From: JBAZWE01 sp041658605 | GTDB taxonomy: Bacteria; Actinomycetota; Thermoleophilia; BMS3ABIN01 | Length of the DNA: 64,000 nt | Reading direction: 5' to 3' | Assembly: GCA_041658605.1 (NCBI GenBank) | Contig: JBAZZU010000010.1 | Location: 6,886 to 70,885, forward strand | Shown here: piece after piece, positions 1 to 7,977 of the stretch | Layout of the letters: each line of letters starts with the position of its first letter | How positions within the stretch are numbered: position 1 is the first letter of the stretch | The notes under the pieces: generated by a model | Told to the model about the DNA's origin: nothing | Databases searched by the model: none | What the model saw: the letters and a program-made list of their open reading frames with translations, nothing else | Made by a program: the position numbers and the translations under genes

Positions 1-836
1 GCCTGATTGTGGCCGGATGGTTCCGGAGCGCTGATATGATAGGCGTCTGAACTCATGCCATAACCGCTGATCTCTGCATAAATCTTTGCGCCCCGGGCAT
101 GCGCGCGCTCAAACTCCTCGAGGATCAGGATGGCGGAGCCTTCGCCCATGACAAAACCGTCGCGGTCGCGGTCGAAGGGACGGCTGGCGCGCTCCGGTTC
201 CTCGTTCCTTTCCGAAAGCGCGCGCATGGCGGCAAACGATGAGATCCCGACCGGGGTTATCGTTGCCTCGCATCCTCCCGCCAGCATGACATCCGCCGCG
301 CCCCGCTTGATAAGCTCAAAAGCGTCTCCGACGGCATTGCTCGCCGACGAGCAGGCCGTGCAGACGGTGCTGAGCGGACCCCTTGTGCCCAGCACTATGG
401 AAACCTGGGCCGATGCCATGTTGACAATCTGCATTGGTATGAAGAGGGGGCTGATGCGGTCCGGCCCCTTTTTCAGCAGAACCTCGGTCTCCCGTTCAAA
501 AGTCTTCAGTCCGCCGATGCCGCTCGATACCATTACTCCTATGTTCTCCGGGTCGGCGGCTATGTCCAGTGCGCCGTCCTCGACGGCAAGCTTGGCCGCC
601 GCCACCGAGAACTGGGCGAAACGGTCCATGCGGCGGGCGCTCTTTTTATCGACATATTCCGTCGGGTCGAAGTCCTTGACCTCGGCGGCAAACCTGACCC
701 GGTAGCCGGTCGTATCAAACTGGGTTATCGGGCCCATGCCGGACACTCCGGCCATCAGGGCCTGCCAGTAATCCTCAACGCCGGTTCCCACCGGTGAGAT
801 TACCCCGATTCCCGTGACAACAACGCGGCGGCTCAT
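1..836 (-). CDS. fabF: 3-oxoacyl-ACP synthase II, 3' end cut by window edge
   Basis: Condensing enzyme that elongates acyl-ACP with malonyl-ACP in the cytoplasm. The minus-strand reading starts with ATG at 836 and begins MSRRVVVTGIGVISPVGTG, the usual FabF opening. The nucleophile motif TACSSA is read near position 350. About 278 codons are visible and the family is about 410 residues, so the C-terminal third, with the two catalytic histidines, lies outside. The start overlaps the fabG stop as ATGA (4 bp), which implies translational coupling. In many bacteria acpP lies between fabG and fabF; here it does not. Confidence 0.95.
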   Translation of the reverse strand, partial: MSRRVVVTGIGVISPVGTGVEDYWQALMAGVSGMGPITQFDTTGYRVRFAAEVKDFDPTEYVDKKSARRMDRFAQFSVAAAKLAVEDGALDIAADPENIGVMVSSGIGGLKTFERETEVLLKKGPDRISPLFIPMQIVNMASAQVSIVLGTRGPLSTVCTACSSASNAVGDAFELIKRGAADVMLAGGCEATITPVGISSFAAMRALSERNEEPERASRPFDRDRDGFVMGEGSAILILEEFERAHARGAKIYAEISGYGMSSDAYHISAPEPSGHNQ

Positions 837-1597
837 ATGCCCACGCCCCCGTCGACGGGAATCACGGCGCCGGTAATATAGCCGGCCGCAGGCGAAGCAA
901 GGAAAGCGATGACGCTGGCGATCTCTTCTGGTGTCGCCAGTCTTCCCAGTGGTGTGTTTTCGAGTATTCTGTCCTTCATTTCATCAGGCAACCCGGAGGT
1001 CATGTCGGTTACCACATACCCGGGAGCGACGGCGTTTACCCGTACGCCCCGCGGTCCCAGTTCACGGGCCAGCGACTTGGTGAAGCCTATCAGCCCGGCC
1101 TTGGCGGCGGCGTAATTGGCCTGGCCGGCATTGCCACGCCGGCCGATGACGCTCGAAACATTGATTATGGACCCGCCGCGAGCCTTCATCATGCCGCGGG
1201 CGACCGCCTTGCTGCAAAGGAACGCTCCCCTGAGGCTAGTGGCGATCACGTCGTCAAAATCTTCCTCGCTCATGCGCATGGTCAGGGTATCCCGGGTTAT
1301 TCCGGCGTTGTTTACTAGGATGGAGATCCGCCCAAGGGCTTCTTCGGCCTGTTCTATCATGGCATTGGCCTGAGCCGCGTCAGCTACGTCGCCCTGTACC
1401 GTGATCAGCTTTACGCCGGTGCTGCCAAGGCTGTCGGCCAAAGCCGCTGCGGCCTTGCGGCTGTGCTGATAATTGATGGCCACGGACGCACCCGCATTGG
1501 CGAGCGCGATCACGGTAGCGCGCCCGATACCTCGCGCTCCGCCTGTCACCAGGGCTACCTGCCCGGCCAGACTATAACCTGTGTTGTCTACTGTCAT
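833..1597 (-). CDS. fabG: 3-oxoacyl-ACP reductase
   Basis: NADPH-dependent short-chain dehydrogenase that reduces 3-oxoacyl-ACP. The Rossmann glycine motif GGARGIG is near residue 18. The active site is Ser in NVSSVIGRRG with the YAAAK Tyr/Lys pair, and the end GAVIPVDGGVGI is typical of FabG. I chose ATG at 1597 (254 aa): it starts just before the Rossmann fold and has a GGAG ribosome site 3-4 nt upstream. An upstream in-frame ATG at 1660 would add 21 non-conserved residues. It is preceded by fabD and overlaps fabF by 4 bp. Confidence 0.96.
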   Translation of the reverse strand: MTVDNTGYSLAGQVALVTGGARGIGRATVIALANAGASVAINYQHSRKAAAALADSLGSTGVKLITVQGDVADAAQANAMIEQAEEALGRISILVNNAGITRDTLTMRMSEEDFDDVIATSLRGAFLCSKAVARGMMKARGGSIINVSSVIGRRGNAGQANYAAAKAGLIGFTKSLARELGPRGVRVNAVAPGYVVTDMTSGLPDEMKDRILENTPLGRLATPEEIASVIAFLASPAAGYITGAVIPVDGGVGI

Positions 1598-1707
1598 ATG
1601 CTCCTGCCCGCGTCCCGGAAAATGCCGCCTTTCCGTCTTTTCGGAATAACCTGTTTTCAAATGCGGGTCGTGTCCCGTTAATAAATTTCTTGCGGCACTG
1701 TGCCGGC

Positions 1708-2628
1708 CTATACCAGGGCCAGCGTCTTCTCCATGCTCTCCGGATCGGTGGTGTGCGATGTTCTTGCGTCCCGGTTGATCCTGCGTATCAGGCCACTCAG
1801 GACTTTTCCATTGCCGACCTCGATGAAGCTTTCAACGCCATCGCCGATGAGGCGCTCGACAGCCTGCCGCCAGCGAACGGGGGAAACGATCTGCCTTACC
1901 AGCAGATCCTTCAAACCCCCGGCTGTCTCATACTCACAGCTTATCGATGAGAGGAGTGGCGGTACAGGGTCCTTTATTTCCACATCCGCCAGCTTTTCCT
2001 TCATCATGCCTGCCGCGTCCCGCATCAGGGGGCTGTGGAACGAACCGCTGACCGCCAGCCTGACGGCTTTTCTGGCCCCTGCCGTCATTGCCGCGTCAAT
2101 GGCCCTTAAAACCGATCCAGTCTCACCGCTGATCACCAGCTGCCCGGGACAGTTGTAATTGACGGGCCAGACTTCGCCCGACCGCGAACATAAATCTTCA
2201 ACCTGTCCGTCTTCCAGACCGATGATTGCCGCCATTGCGCCCGGCCTCTCGGCTGCCGCCGCGGCCATTGCCTTTCCACGGCTTGCTACCAGCCTGAGCC
2301 CGTCTTCAAAATTTATTGCTCCCGCAGCCGCGAGTGCGCTGTATTCTCCAAGGCTGTGGCCGCATACGACACTTCCGGCAACACCCTTCTCTGTCAATAC
2401 CGCCATGGCGGCCACGCTGTTTACATAAAGGGCCACCTGGGCGAACTCGGTGCTTGCCAGCTTGTCCTCCGGGCCCTCGAAACTGAGGCCCGCGACGTCC
2501 CATCCGAGTATTTCGTTGGCGCTGCCATAAATCGCGGCGGCCGAATCGAAAGAGGCGACCAGCTCTCGTCCCATACCGACCGACTGGGAGCCCTGTCCCG
2601 GAAAAACCAGGGCCAGCTTGCCCTTCAT
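1708..2628 (-). CDS. fabD: malonyl-CoA:ACP transacylase
   Basis: Transfers malonyl from CoA to acyl carrier protein, supplying the elongation cycle. The protein is 306 aa, the usual family size. It opens with the conserved LVFPGQGSQ, has the nucleophile serine in GHSLGEYSA near residue 92, and the catalytic histidine in SGSFHSPLM near residue 200. It sits between fabK and fabG in a same-strand operon, with a 28 bp gap after fabK and 110 bp before the chosen fabG start. No ribosome site stronger than GGGAT is visible ahead of the ATG. Confidence 0.96.
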   Translation of the reverse strand: MKGKLALVFPGQGSQSVGMGRELVASFDSAAAIYGSANEILGWDVAGLSFEGPEDKLASTEFAQVALYVNSVAAMAVLTEKGVAGSVVCGHSLGEYSALAAAGAINFEDGLRLVASRGKAMAAAAAERPGAMAAIIGLEDGQVEDLCSRSGEVWPVNYNCPGQLVISGETGSVLRAIDAAMTAGARKAVRLAVSGSFHSPLMRDAAGMMKEKLADVEIKDPVPPLLSSISCEYETAGGLKDLLVRQIVSPVRWRQAVERLIGDGVESFIEVGNGKVLSGLIRRINRDARTSHTTDPESMEKTLALV

Positions 2629-2656
2629 GATTCAAATCCCATCAAATACCCCCGTC

Positions 2657-3619
2657 TCAGCGCCTCAGGACTATGCGCCCGTTGAGACTTTCCACAACCG
2701 CCTCGGCCTCGGCCACCAGTTCGGCGATGATCTCCGCCGCCGGCTGGATCCTGTCGACAAGGGCGACTGCCTGGCCCGCCATCATGGAACCATCGCGGGT
2801 ATTGCCCTCGCGCATGGCTTCGCGCAGCTTGCCCAGACCCAGCCTCTCGATATCTTCGGCCGAGCGTTCGCCTAAAAGGTATTCCTTCTCGAGATCTACA
2901 TACAGCCCCGCGAGCTTGTTCTTGAGGGCCCTGACCGGATAACCGATGGCGCGCGCGGTCACGACGGTGGCGCGGTCGCCAGCTTTCAGAAATTTTTCCT
3001 TCACGGACTGGTGCGCGGTGCATTCAGTGGCACATACAAAGCGGGTTCCCATCTGCACACCCTCGGCGCCGAGAGCGAAGGCGGCTACCAGGCTCGCGCC
3101 GTCAACGATTCCACCGGCCGCTACTACTGGAATCTCAACCGAGCGCGCGATTAGGGGCGTTAAGACCATGGTGGTGGTCTCGCCTATATGGCCTCCGGCT
3201 TCGCAGCCTTCAGCGACAATCGCGTCGGCTCCGTTTTGTTCGGCGCGGCGCGCTACCGCAACCGCGGCAACAACAGGGAGTACCCTGATGCCCTTCGCCT
3301 TTAGTTCGGGAATGCAGGCAGTGCTCTGGACCGCTCCCAGCGTTACCGCCGCCGGCCGCTCGTCCAGCAACACTTCGATCTGCTTCCCGAGGTCGGGGTT
3401 GATCATGATCAGGTTGACTCCGAACGGCTTGTCCGTGAGCTCACGAGTCTTTCTGATCTCTTCGCGCAATATCTCCGCTGGCATGGCTCCAGCCCCGATG
3501 ACCCCGAGGCCTCCGCCGTTGGATACGGCCGCAGCGAGGCTGGCGTCGCTCGTCCAGCTCATGCCGCCCTGAATGACCGGATGCTCGATTTCCAGAATGT
3601 CGCATATGCGATTGGTCAT
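2657..3619 (-). CDS. fabK: enoyl-ACP reductase II (FMN-dependent)
   Basis: Catalyses the last reductive step of the fatty-acid cycle with FMN and NAD(P)H. It belongs to the nitronate-monooxygenase-like TIM-barrel family, unrelated to the short-chain-dehydrogenase FabI. Signatures seen: PVIQGGMSW at the N-terminus, the flavin and phosphate-binding stretch AIVAEGCEAGGHIGE, and the later QMGTRF. ATG at 3619 (320 aa) is preferred because GGAG lies 6 nt upstream; the frame stays open to 3685, but that would add 22 unrelated residues. The location inside the fab operon supports FabK over a stand-alone nitronate monooxygenase. FabK enzymes are naturally insensitive to triclosan; that is family knowledge. 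Confidence 0.92.
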   Translation of the reverse strand: MTNRICDILEIEHPVIQGGMSWTSDASLAAAVSNGGGLGVIGAGAMPAEILREEIRKTRELTDKPFGVNLIMINPDLGKQIEVLLDERPAAVTLGAVQSTACIPELKAKGIRVLPVVAAVAVARRAEQNGADAIVAEGCEAGGHIGETTTMVLTPLIARSVEIPVVAAGGIVDGASLVAAFALGAEGVQMGTRFVCATECTAHQSVKEKFLKAGDRATVVTARAIGYPVRALKNKLAGLYVDLEKEYLLGERSAEDIERLGLGKLREAMREGNTRDGSMMAGQAVALVDRIQPAAEIIAELVAEAEAVVESLNGRIVLRR

Positions 3620-3639
3620 TTTGTGCTCCAGACTTTCTG

Positions 3640-4659
3640 TCAGACCCTTTTTATGTCTCCGGCGCGCGCCAGGCATGAGCCCCATGACAGGCCGGCTCCG
3701 AAGCCGACCATAAGCAGGAGGTCTCCCTTGTTGATCCGTCCCGCCGCCGCCGCTTCATCGAGGCACAGCGGGATGGAGGCACAGGATGTGTTGCCATAGC
3801 GTTCGAGATTTGAAAAAACCCGCTCCGGCGAAACCCCGAGCTTGCGGGCGGCCGCATCGATAATGCGGATGTTCGCCTGATGGGGAATAAACAAATCAAC
3901 ATCCTCCACGTCCAGACCGTGTCTTTCAAGCACCCGCTCGGCCGATTTTACAATGATCCTGGTCGCAAACTTATAGACCTCCCGGCCGTTCATCTTGATC
4001 GAATGCTGGCGCGCCGCGACCGTCTTTTCGCTGGCGGGCATCCGCGAACCGCCGGCTGGCAGGTATAACTCGCCAACACCCTCCGGATCATTGCCGAGGT
4101 CGAAGCCGATAATTGCCGGCTCTCCCTCGACCGCGGGTTCCAGTATAACTGCGCCGGCGCCGTCTCCGAAGAGAACGGCGGTTCCCCGGTCGGTCCAGTC
4201 TATCATCCGGGACACGATCTCCGCACCTACAACGAGCACTTTGTCGGCCTGCCCTGAGGCGATAAAAGCGCTACCTGCCGCCAGGGCATATATGAAGCCA
4301 GTGCACGCGGCGGAGAGATCGAACGCCGGTGTGCCGTTTGCGCCGATCAGACCGGACAGATAGGAGGCGGTGGGTGGGAAAAGCGTATCCGGAGAAAGGC
4401 TGGCGACTATGATCAGGTCGAGCTCGTCGGGCCTTATGCCGGCCGCTGAGAGTGCCCGCTTTGCGGCGACCGCCCCCAGATCAGATGCGGCCTGGCCTTC
4501 CGCGGCAATACGGCGCTCGCGGATACCTGTGCGGCTTGTTATCCACTCGTCAGAGGTATCCAGGGTCAGCGAAAGCTCGTCGTTGGTCACGATCCTCTGG
4601 GGCACCTCGGTACCCACTGATGTGATTTTTACCTGCCGGGTGTTCACGATACGCGGCAA
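3640..4659 (-). CDS. fabH: 3-oxoacyl-ACP synthase III
   Basis: Starts fatty-acid synthesis by condensing acyl-CoA with malonyl-ACP. The catalytic triad is visible: Cys in SAACTGF, His in PHQANIRI and Asn in GNTSCASIP. The N-terminal substrate motif DTSDEWITSRTGIRER is intact. The start is uncertain. The open frame reaches a TTG at 4659 (339 aa); a GTG at 4647 gives an N-terminus closer to the E. coli enzyme, and neither has a good ribosome site. It lies 52 bp after fabZ and 20 bp before fabK, all on the minus strand. Confidence 0.95.
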   Translation of the reverse strand: MPRIVNTRQVKITSVGTEVPQRIVTNDELSLTLDTSDEWITSRTGIRERRIAAEGQAASDLGAVAAKRALSAAGIRPDELDLIIVASLSPDTLFPPTASYLSGLIGANGTPAFDLSAACTGFIYALAAGSAFIASGQADKVLVVGAEIVSRMIDWTDRGTAVLFGDGAGAVILEPAVEGEPAIIGFDLGNDPEGVGELYLPAGGSRMPASEKTVAARQHSIKMNGREVYKFATRIIVKSAERVLERHGLDVEDVDLFIPHQANIRIIDAAARKLGVSPERVFSNLERYGNTSCASIPLCLDEAAAAGRINKGDLLLMVGFGAGLSWGSCLARAGDIKRV

Positions 4660-4711
4660 ATCTGCGATGGCTGCTGCCTGTAAACAGTTTCAAACAATGA
4701 GATCACCGTTC

Positions 4712-5143
4712 TCACTCCACGATCATGAATGTAAGCGTGGCCTTGCAGGCCAGCTCGCCGTCAACGGTGGCGCTGGCTTCGCCCTTGCCGATTGTGCCAC
4801 GCATGCGGGTCATCTCGACCTCGAGCCTGAGGGTGTCTCCCGGAACTACCATCCTCTTGAAGCGGACGCCGTCAATACCGGCGAAGAGCACCAGCTTGCC
4901 GCTGTTTTCAGGAACCGAGAGCACCGCGACCGCTCCCGCCTGGGCAAGTGCTTCGATCATCAGGACGCCGGGCATCACCGGCCTGCCGGGAAAATGGCCC
5001 TCGAAGTGCGGCTCCTCGGCCCGGACCTCCTTGATGGCGACCGCCCGCTCGCCTGGAATCAGCTCGATTATCTCATCGAGAAAGAGGAAGGGATCCCGAT
5101 GCGGGATGATCTTCTTGATCTGCTCACGATTAAGTTGCGTCAT
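4712..5143 (-). CDS. fabZ: 3-hydroxyacyl-ACP dehydratase
   Basis: Hotdog-fold dehydratase that removes water from 3-hydroxyacyl-ACP. At 143 aa it has the family length. The catalytic histidine is in HFPGRPVMPGVLMIEALAQ (about residues 49-67), with the conserved Glu in the same helix. IPHRDPFLFLDEI near the N-terminus is also characteristic. It is the first gene of the fab operon. The upstream interval back to gyrA holds only a small membrane ORF and an unexplained open frame, so the operon may be read partly from the gyrA side. AGGGA lies about 11 nt before the ATG. Confidence 0.96.
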   Translation of the reverse strand: MTQLNREQIKKIIPHRDPFLFLDEIIELIPGERAVAIKEVRAEEPHFEGHFPGRPVMPGVLMIEALAQAGAVAVLSVPENSGKLVLFAGIDGVRFKRMVVPGDTLRLEVEMTRMRGTIGKGEASATVDGELACKATLTFMIVE

Positions 5144-5172
5144 GTCTATGGATTCCCTGCAATTAAAGTTAT

Positions 5173-5358
5173 TTACGAAAAAACGCCCACCTTGAGGCGC
5201 TCAAAGATTATCACATCCCCAGGCTTACTTCCTATGCCGGAATCGTCTGTGGCGCCGATCGGCGCTGTCTGGAAACAGCTGGGCGAGGGGGTCTGAATGG
5301 GTTCGCGGGGAAATTGTGATTCAGCGCATGAATCTACGGACCAGCAGTTTGCCTGCGA
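5173..5358 (-). other. open frame without a start codon between the gyrA-coupled ORF and fabZ
   Basis: On the minus strand the +1 frame relative to the gyrA-coupled small ORF is open for 61 codons and ends with TAA at 5173. It has no ATG, GTG or TTG in a usable place, yet its second half reads like protein (GSKPGDVIIFERLKVGVFS). If ribosomes, or the true sequence, changed frame near 5321-5358, the product would be a roughly 77-aa single-pass membrane protein. Alternatively it is chance openness in a GC-rich leader. I do not recognise a family. Confidence 0.3.
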
Positions 5359-5404
5359 TTACGCCCGCTATGAAGAATGCGGCCAGCAGGATAATTGTGA
5401 TCAT
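5321..5404 (-). CDS. 27-aa single-pass membrane microprotein coupled to gyrA
   Basis: ATG at 5404 overlaps the gyrA stop codon as ATGA, the classic arrangement for translational re-initiation. The 27-residue product starts MITIILLAAFFIAGVIAGK and ends LLVRRFMR: one hydrophobic helix followed by a Lys/Arg patch, which predicts Nout-Cin or membrane-surface insertion. It is followed after 177 bp by fabZ. No family assignment is possible at this length. It could be the front half of a longer protein interrupted by a frame change (see the adjoining open frame). Function unknown. Confidence 0.5.
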   Translation of the reverse strand: MITIILLAAFFIAGVIAGKLLVRRFMR

Positions 5405-7869
5405 TCCGCGTCGATCTCTTCCTCCGTGCCGCCCGGCTGGCTGGCCACAACACGGGCCACGGCGCTGACGCGGTCGCCCTTGCGCAGGTTCATGACCTTC
5501 ACGCCCTGCGTTGAGCGTCCCATGCAGGATATGCCGCTCACCGGTATGCGGATGATGGTGCCGTCAGCGGATATGAGGACCAGCTCGTGGTTGTCACGCA
5601 CGACCTTGGCCGCAATGAGCGTGCCCTTGGCCTCGGTGTGCTTGATCGTCCTGACACCCTTGCCGCCGCGGTTGTGGCGGGGATATTCACTTATGTGCGT
5701 ACGCTTGCCATAACCGCCGTCGGTTACGACGAACAGGTCGGCGTCGTCACGGGCCACGTTCATGGATAGCACCTTGTCGGCCTTTGAAAGGGTCATGCCC
5801 TTGACACCGCTTGTGGCGCGGCCCATCGGCCTCGTCTGGGATTCGTTGAAACGGATCGCCTGGCCGCCTTCACTGACGAGCAGGATGTCGTCATCGCCAT
5901 TGGAGTGACGCACGGCGATGAGCTCGTCGTCGTCGCGGATGTTGATGGCTATTATGCCATCGGCCTTGAGAACGGTGTTATAGGCTTCGAATTCCGTCTT
6001 CTTGACCAGGCCCTTGCGGGTCGCCATAACCAGGTATTTGGCGTCCTTGTAGTCCTTGGTTGCCACGACCGCCTTGATGCGCTCGCCGCTTCTTAGTGGC
6101 AGAAGGTTGACCACAGCACGCCCCTTCGAGGTTCTGCTCCCAAGCGGTATCTCGTGCACTTTCAGGCGGTATACCTTGCCCACACTGGTGAAAAACAGCA
6201 GGTAGTGGTGCGTGGTGGTGATAAAAAGGTGTTCGAGGAAATCCTCTTCCTTGACATCCATGCCGATGACGCCGACGCCGCCGCGACGCTGCTTGCGGTA
6301 GGTGTTGAGCGGCAGACTCTTGATATAGCCGCTGTTGGTGATCGAGATGACCATGTCTTCCTCGGCGATCAGGTCCTCGATGTCGAACTCATCCTCTCCT
6401 GGAGCTATCTGCGTACGGCGCTCGTCGTTGAACATCCTCTTGACCTCGAGCAGCTCCTCCTTGATGAGCCGGTAGACCTCTGCCTCTTCCGCGAGGATGC
6501 CCTTGAGCCAGGCGATGCGTTCCGTCAGGTCCTTGTGTTCGTCCTTGATCTTGTTGCGCTCCAGGCCGGTGAGCTTCTGCAGCCTCAGGTCCAGGATCGC
6601 CTGCGCCTGGATCAGGGAGAGTTCGAATTTCCTGATGAGGCCGTTGCGGGCTTCCTCCCCGTCCTTCGATGCGCGTATAAGCTTGACTACCGCGTCCAGA
6701 TTCTCGAGCGCCGTAAGCAGGCCCTCCAGAACGTGCGCCCGCTTCTGGGCCTTTTCCAGCTCGAAGCGCGTGCGGCGGATTATTACCTCGCGCTGATGCG
6801 CGATGTAGCAGCGCATCATCTCCTTCAGCGACATGGTGCGCGGCACACCGTCCACTATCGCGAGGTTGATGATGCCAAAGGTCGACTGCATGGCAGTGTG
6901 CTTATAAAGTTTGTTGAGCACTACTTTTGGAATGGTGTCGCGCTTGAGCTCGATGACCACGCGCATGCCGCTGCGGTCGGACTCGTCACGAAGGTCGGAT
7001 ATCTCCTGTATCTTGTGCTCCCGCACCAGGTCGGCGATCTTCTCGATCAATGTCGCCTTGTTCACCTGGTAGGGTAGCTCCGTGATGATGATGGCGTCCC
7101 GTTTTCCCTTGATCGGCTCGGAATGGGCCTTGGCCCTTACCTTTACGAGGCCGCGGCCGGTCGTATAGGCGTCGCGGATGCCGCGCCTGCCCATGATGAT
7201 GCCGCCGGTGGGAAAATCCGGTCCCGGCATATGTGCCATCATTTCGTCTATGGATATATCCGGGTTGTCGATCATGGCGACGCAGGCGTCGATGGTCTCG
7301 CCCAGGTTGTGAGGCGGGATATTTGTTGCCATGCCGACCGCGATACCGCTTGATCCATTGACCAGGAGGTTGGGATAGCGTGAGGGCAGGACTGAAGGCT
7401 CCTCGGTGCTCTCATCGAAGTTCGGGATGAAATCGACGGTGTCCTGATCGATGTCACGCAGCATCTCCATGGCGAGCTTCGACAGGCGCGCCTCCGTATA
7501 CCTGTAGGCGGCCGCGCTGTCGCCGTCGACGCTGCCGAAGTTACCCTGTCCGTCGATGAGCGGATAGCGCATCGAGAAATCCTGCACCAGCCGCACCATC
7601 GTGTCGTAGACGGCGGAATCACCGTGCGGGTGATATTTGCCGATTACGTCACCGACGATACGGGCGCTCTTCTTGTAGGGCTTGTTATAGGCAAGCGCCA
7701 GCTGCTGCATGGCGTAGAGCACGCGGCGGTGAACCGGTTTGAGGCCGTCGCGCACATCGGGCAGTGCGCGGCCCACGATTACGCTCATCGAGTAATCAAG
7801 ATAGGATGTGCGCATCTCCTCTTCGAGCTCGCGCGGTTCTATGCGTCCATCAAGATCGGTTATCGCCAA
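5401..7869 (-). CDS. gyrA: DNA gyrase subunit A
   Basis: Breakage-reunion subunit of type IIA topoisomerase; introduces negative supercoils together with GyrB. The 822-aa protein has the winged-helix region with the catalytic tyrosine in AAAYRYTEARL, and the QRRGGVGV GyrA box near residue 530, then the six-bladed C-terminal propeller and an acidic tail (EEEIDAE). In the quinolone-resistance region GKYHPHGDSAVYD, the E. coli Ser83 and Asp87 equivalents are both present, so no classical resistance change is seen. The start is TTG at 7869 with AAGGAG 8 nt upstream. It follows gyrB after an 108 bp gap that carries a long palindrome. Confidence 0.98.
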   Translation of the reverse strand: MAITDLDGRIEPRELEEEMRTSYLDYSMSVIVGRALPDVRDGLKPVHRRVLYAMQQLALAYNKPYKKSARIVGDVIGKYHPHGDSAVYDTMVRLVQDFSMRYPLIDGQGNFGSVDGDSAAAYRYTEARLSKLAMEMLRDIDQDTVDFIPNFDESTEEPSVLPSRYPNLLVNGSSGIAVGMATNIPPHNLGETIDACVAMIDNPDISIDEMMAHMPGPDFPTGGIIMGRRGIRDAYTTGRGLVKVRAKAHSEPIKGKRDAIIITELPYQVNKATLIEKIADLVREHKIQEISDLRDESDRSGMRVVIELKRDTIPKVVLNKLYKHTAMQSTFGIINLAIVDGVPRTMSLKEMMRCYIAHQREVIIRRTRFELEKAQKRAHVLEGLLTALENLDAVVKLIRASKDGEEARNGLIRKFELSLIQAQAILDLRLQKLTGLERNKIKDEHKDLTERIAWLKGILAEEAEVYRLIKEELLEVKRMFNDERRTQIAPGEDEFDIEDLIAEEDMVISITNSGYIKSLPLNTYRKQRRGGVGVIGMDVKEEDFLEHLFITTTHHYLLFFTSVGKVYRLKVHEIPLGSRTSKGRAVVNLLPLRSGERIKAVVATKDYKDAKYLVMATRKGLVKKTEFEAYNTVLKADGIIAINIRDDDELIAVRHSNGDDDILLVSEGGQAIRFNESQTRPMGRATSGVKGMTLSKADKVLSMNVARDDADLFVVTDGGYGKRTHISEYPRHNRGGKGVRTIKHTEAKGTLIAAKVVRDNHELVLISADGTIIRIPVSGISCMGRSTQGVKVMNLRKGDRVSAVARVVASQPGGTEEEIDAE

Positions 7870-7902
7870 CTGTCAATCTCCTTGTTGCGTCTTCGTCATA
7901 TT

Positions 7903-7973
7903 GGGGACACCTTAAATAATTCAAACGCGCCTGCAGATTTTGAACGCCCCTGTGAATTATTTAAGGTGTCCCC
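7903..7973. repeat. 21-bp perfect inverted repeat, REP/RAYT-type palindrome (copy 1)
   Basis: Arms at 7903-7923 and 7953-7973 are exact reverse complements, starting GGGGACACCTTAAATAATTC, with a 29-nt loop. It lies between the gyrB stop (7978) and the gyrA start (7869). A second copy at 38958-39041 shares the outer GGGACACCTTA ends but has a different inner arm sequence. Palindromes with AAGGTGTCCC ends are known to me around REP-associated tyrosine transposase genes; no such transposase is in this window. As RNA it would form a long stem between gyrB and gyrA. Confidence 0.8.
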
Positions 7974-7977
7974 GGTT

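Noticed and set aside
6154..7077. Long plus-strand open frame opposite gyrA (307 codons), and many others like it
   Set aside because: It lies antisense to a certain gene, has no ribosome site, and its composition mirrors the codon structure of gyrA. GC-rich coding DNA gives such mirror frames throughout this window.
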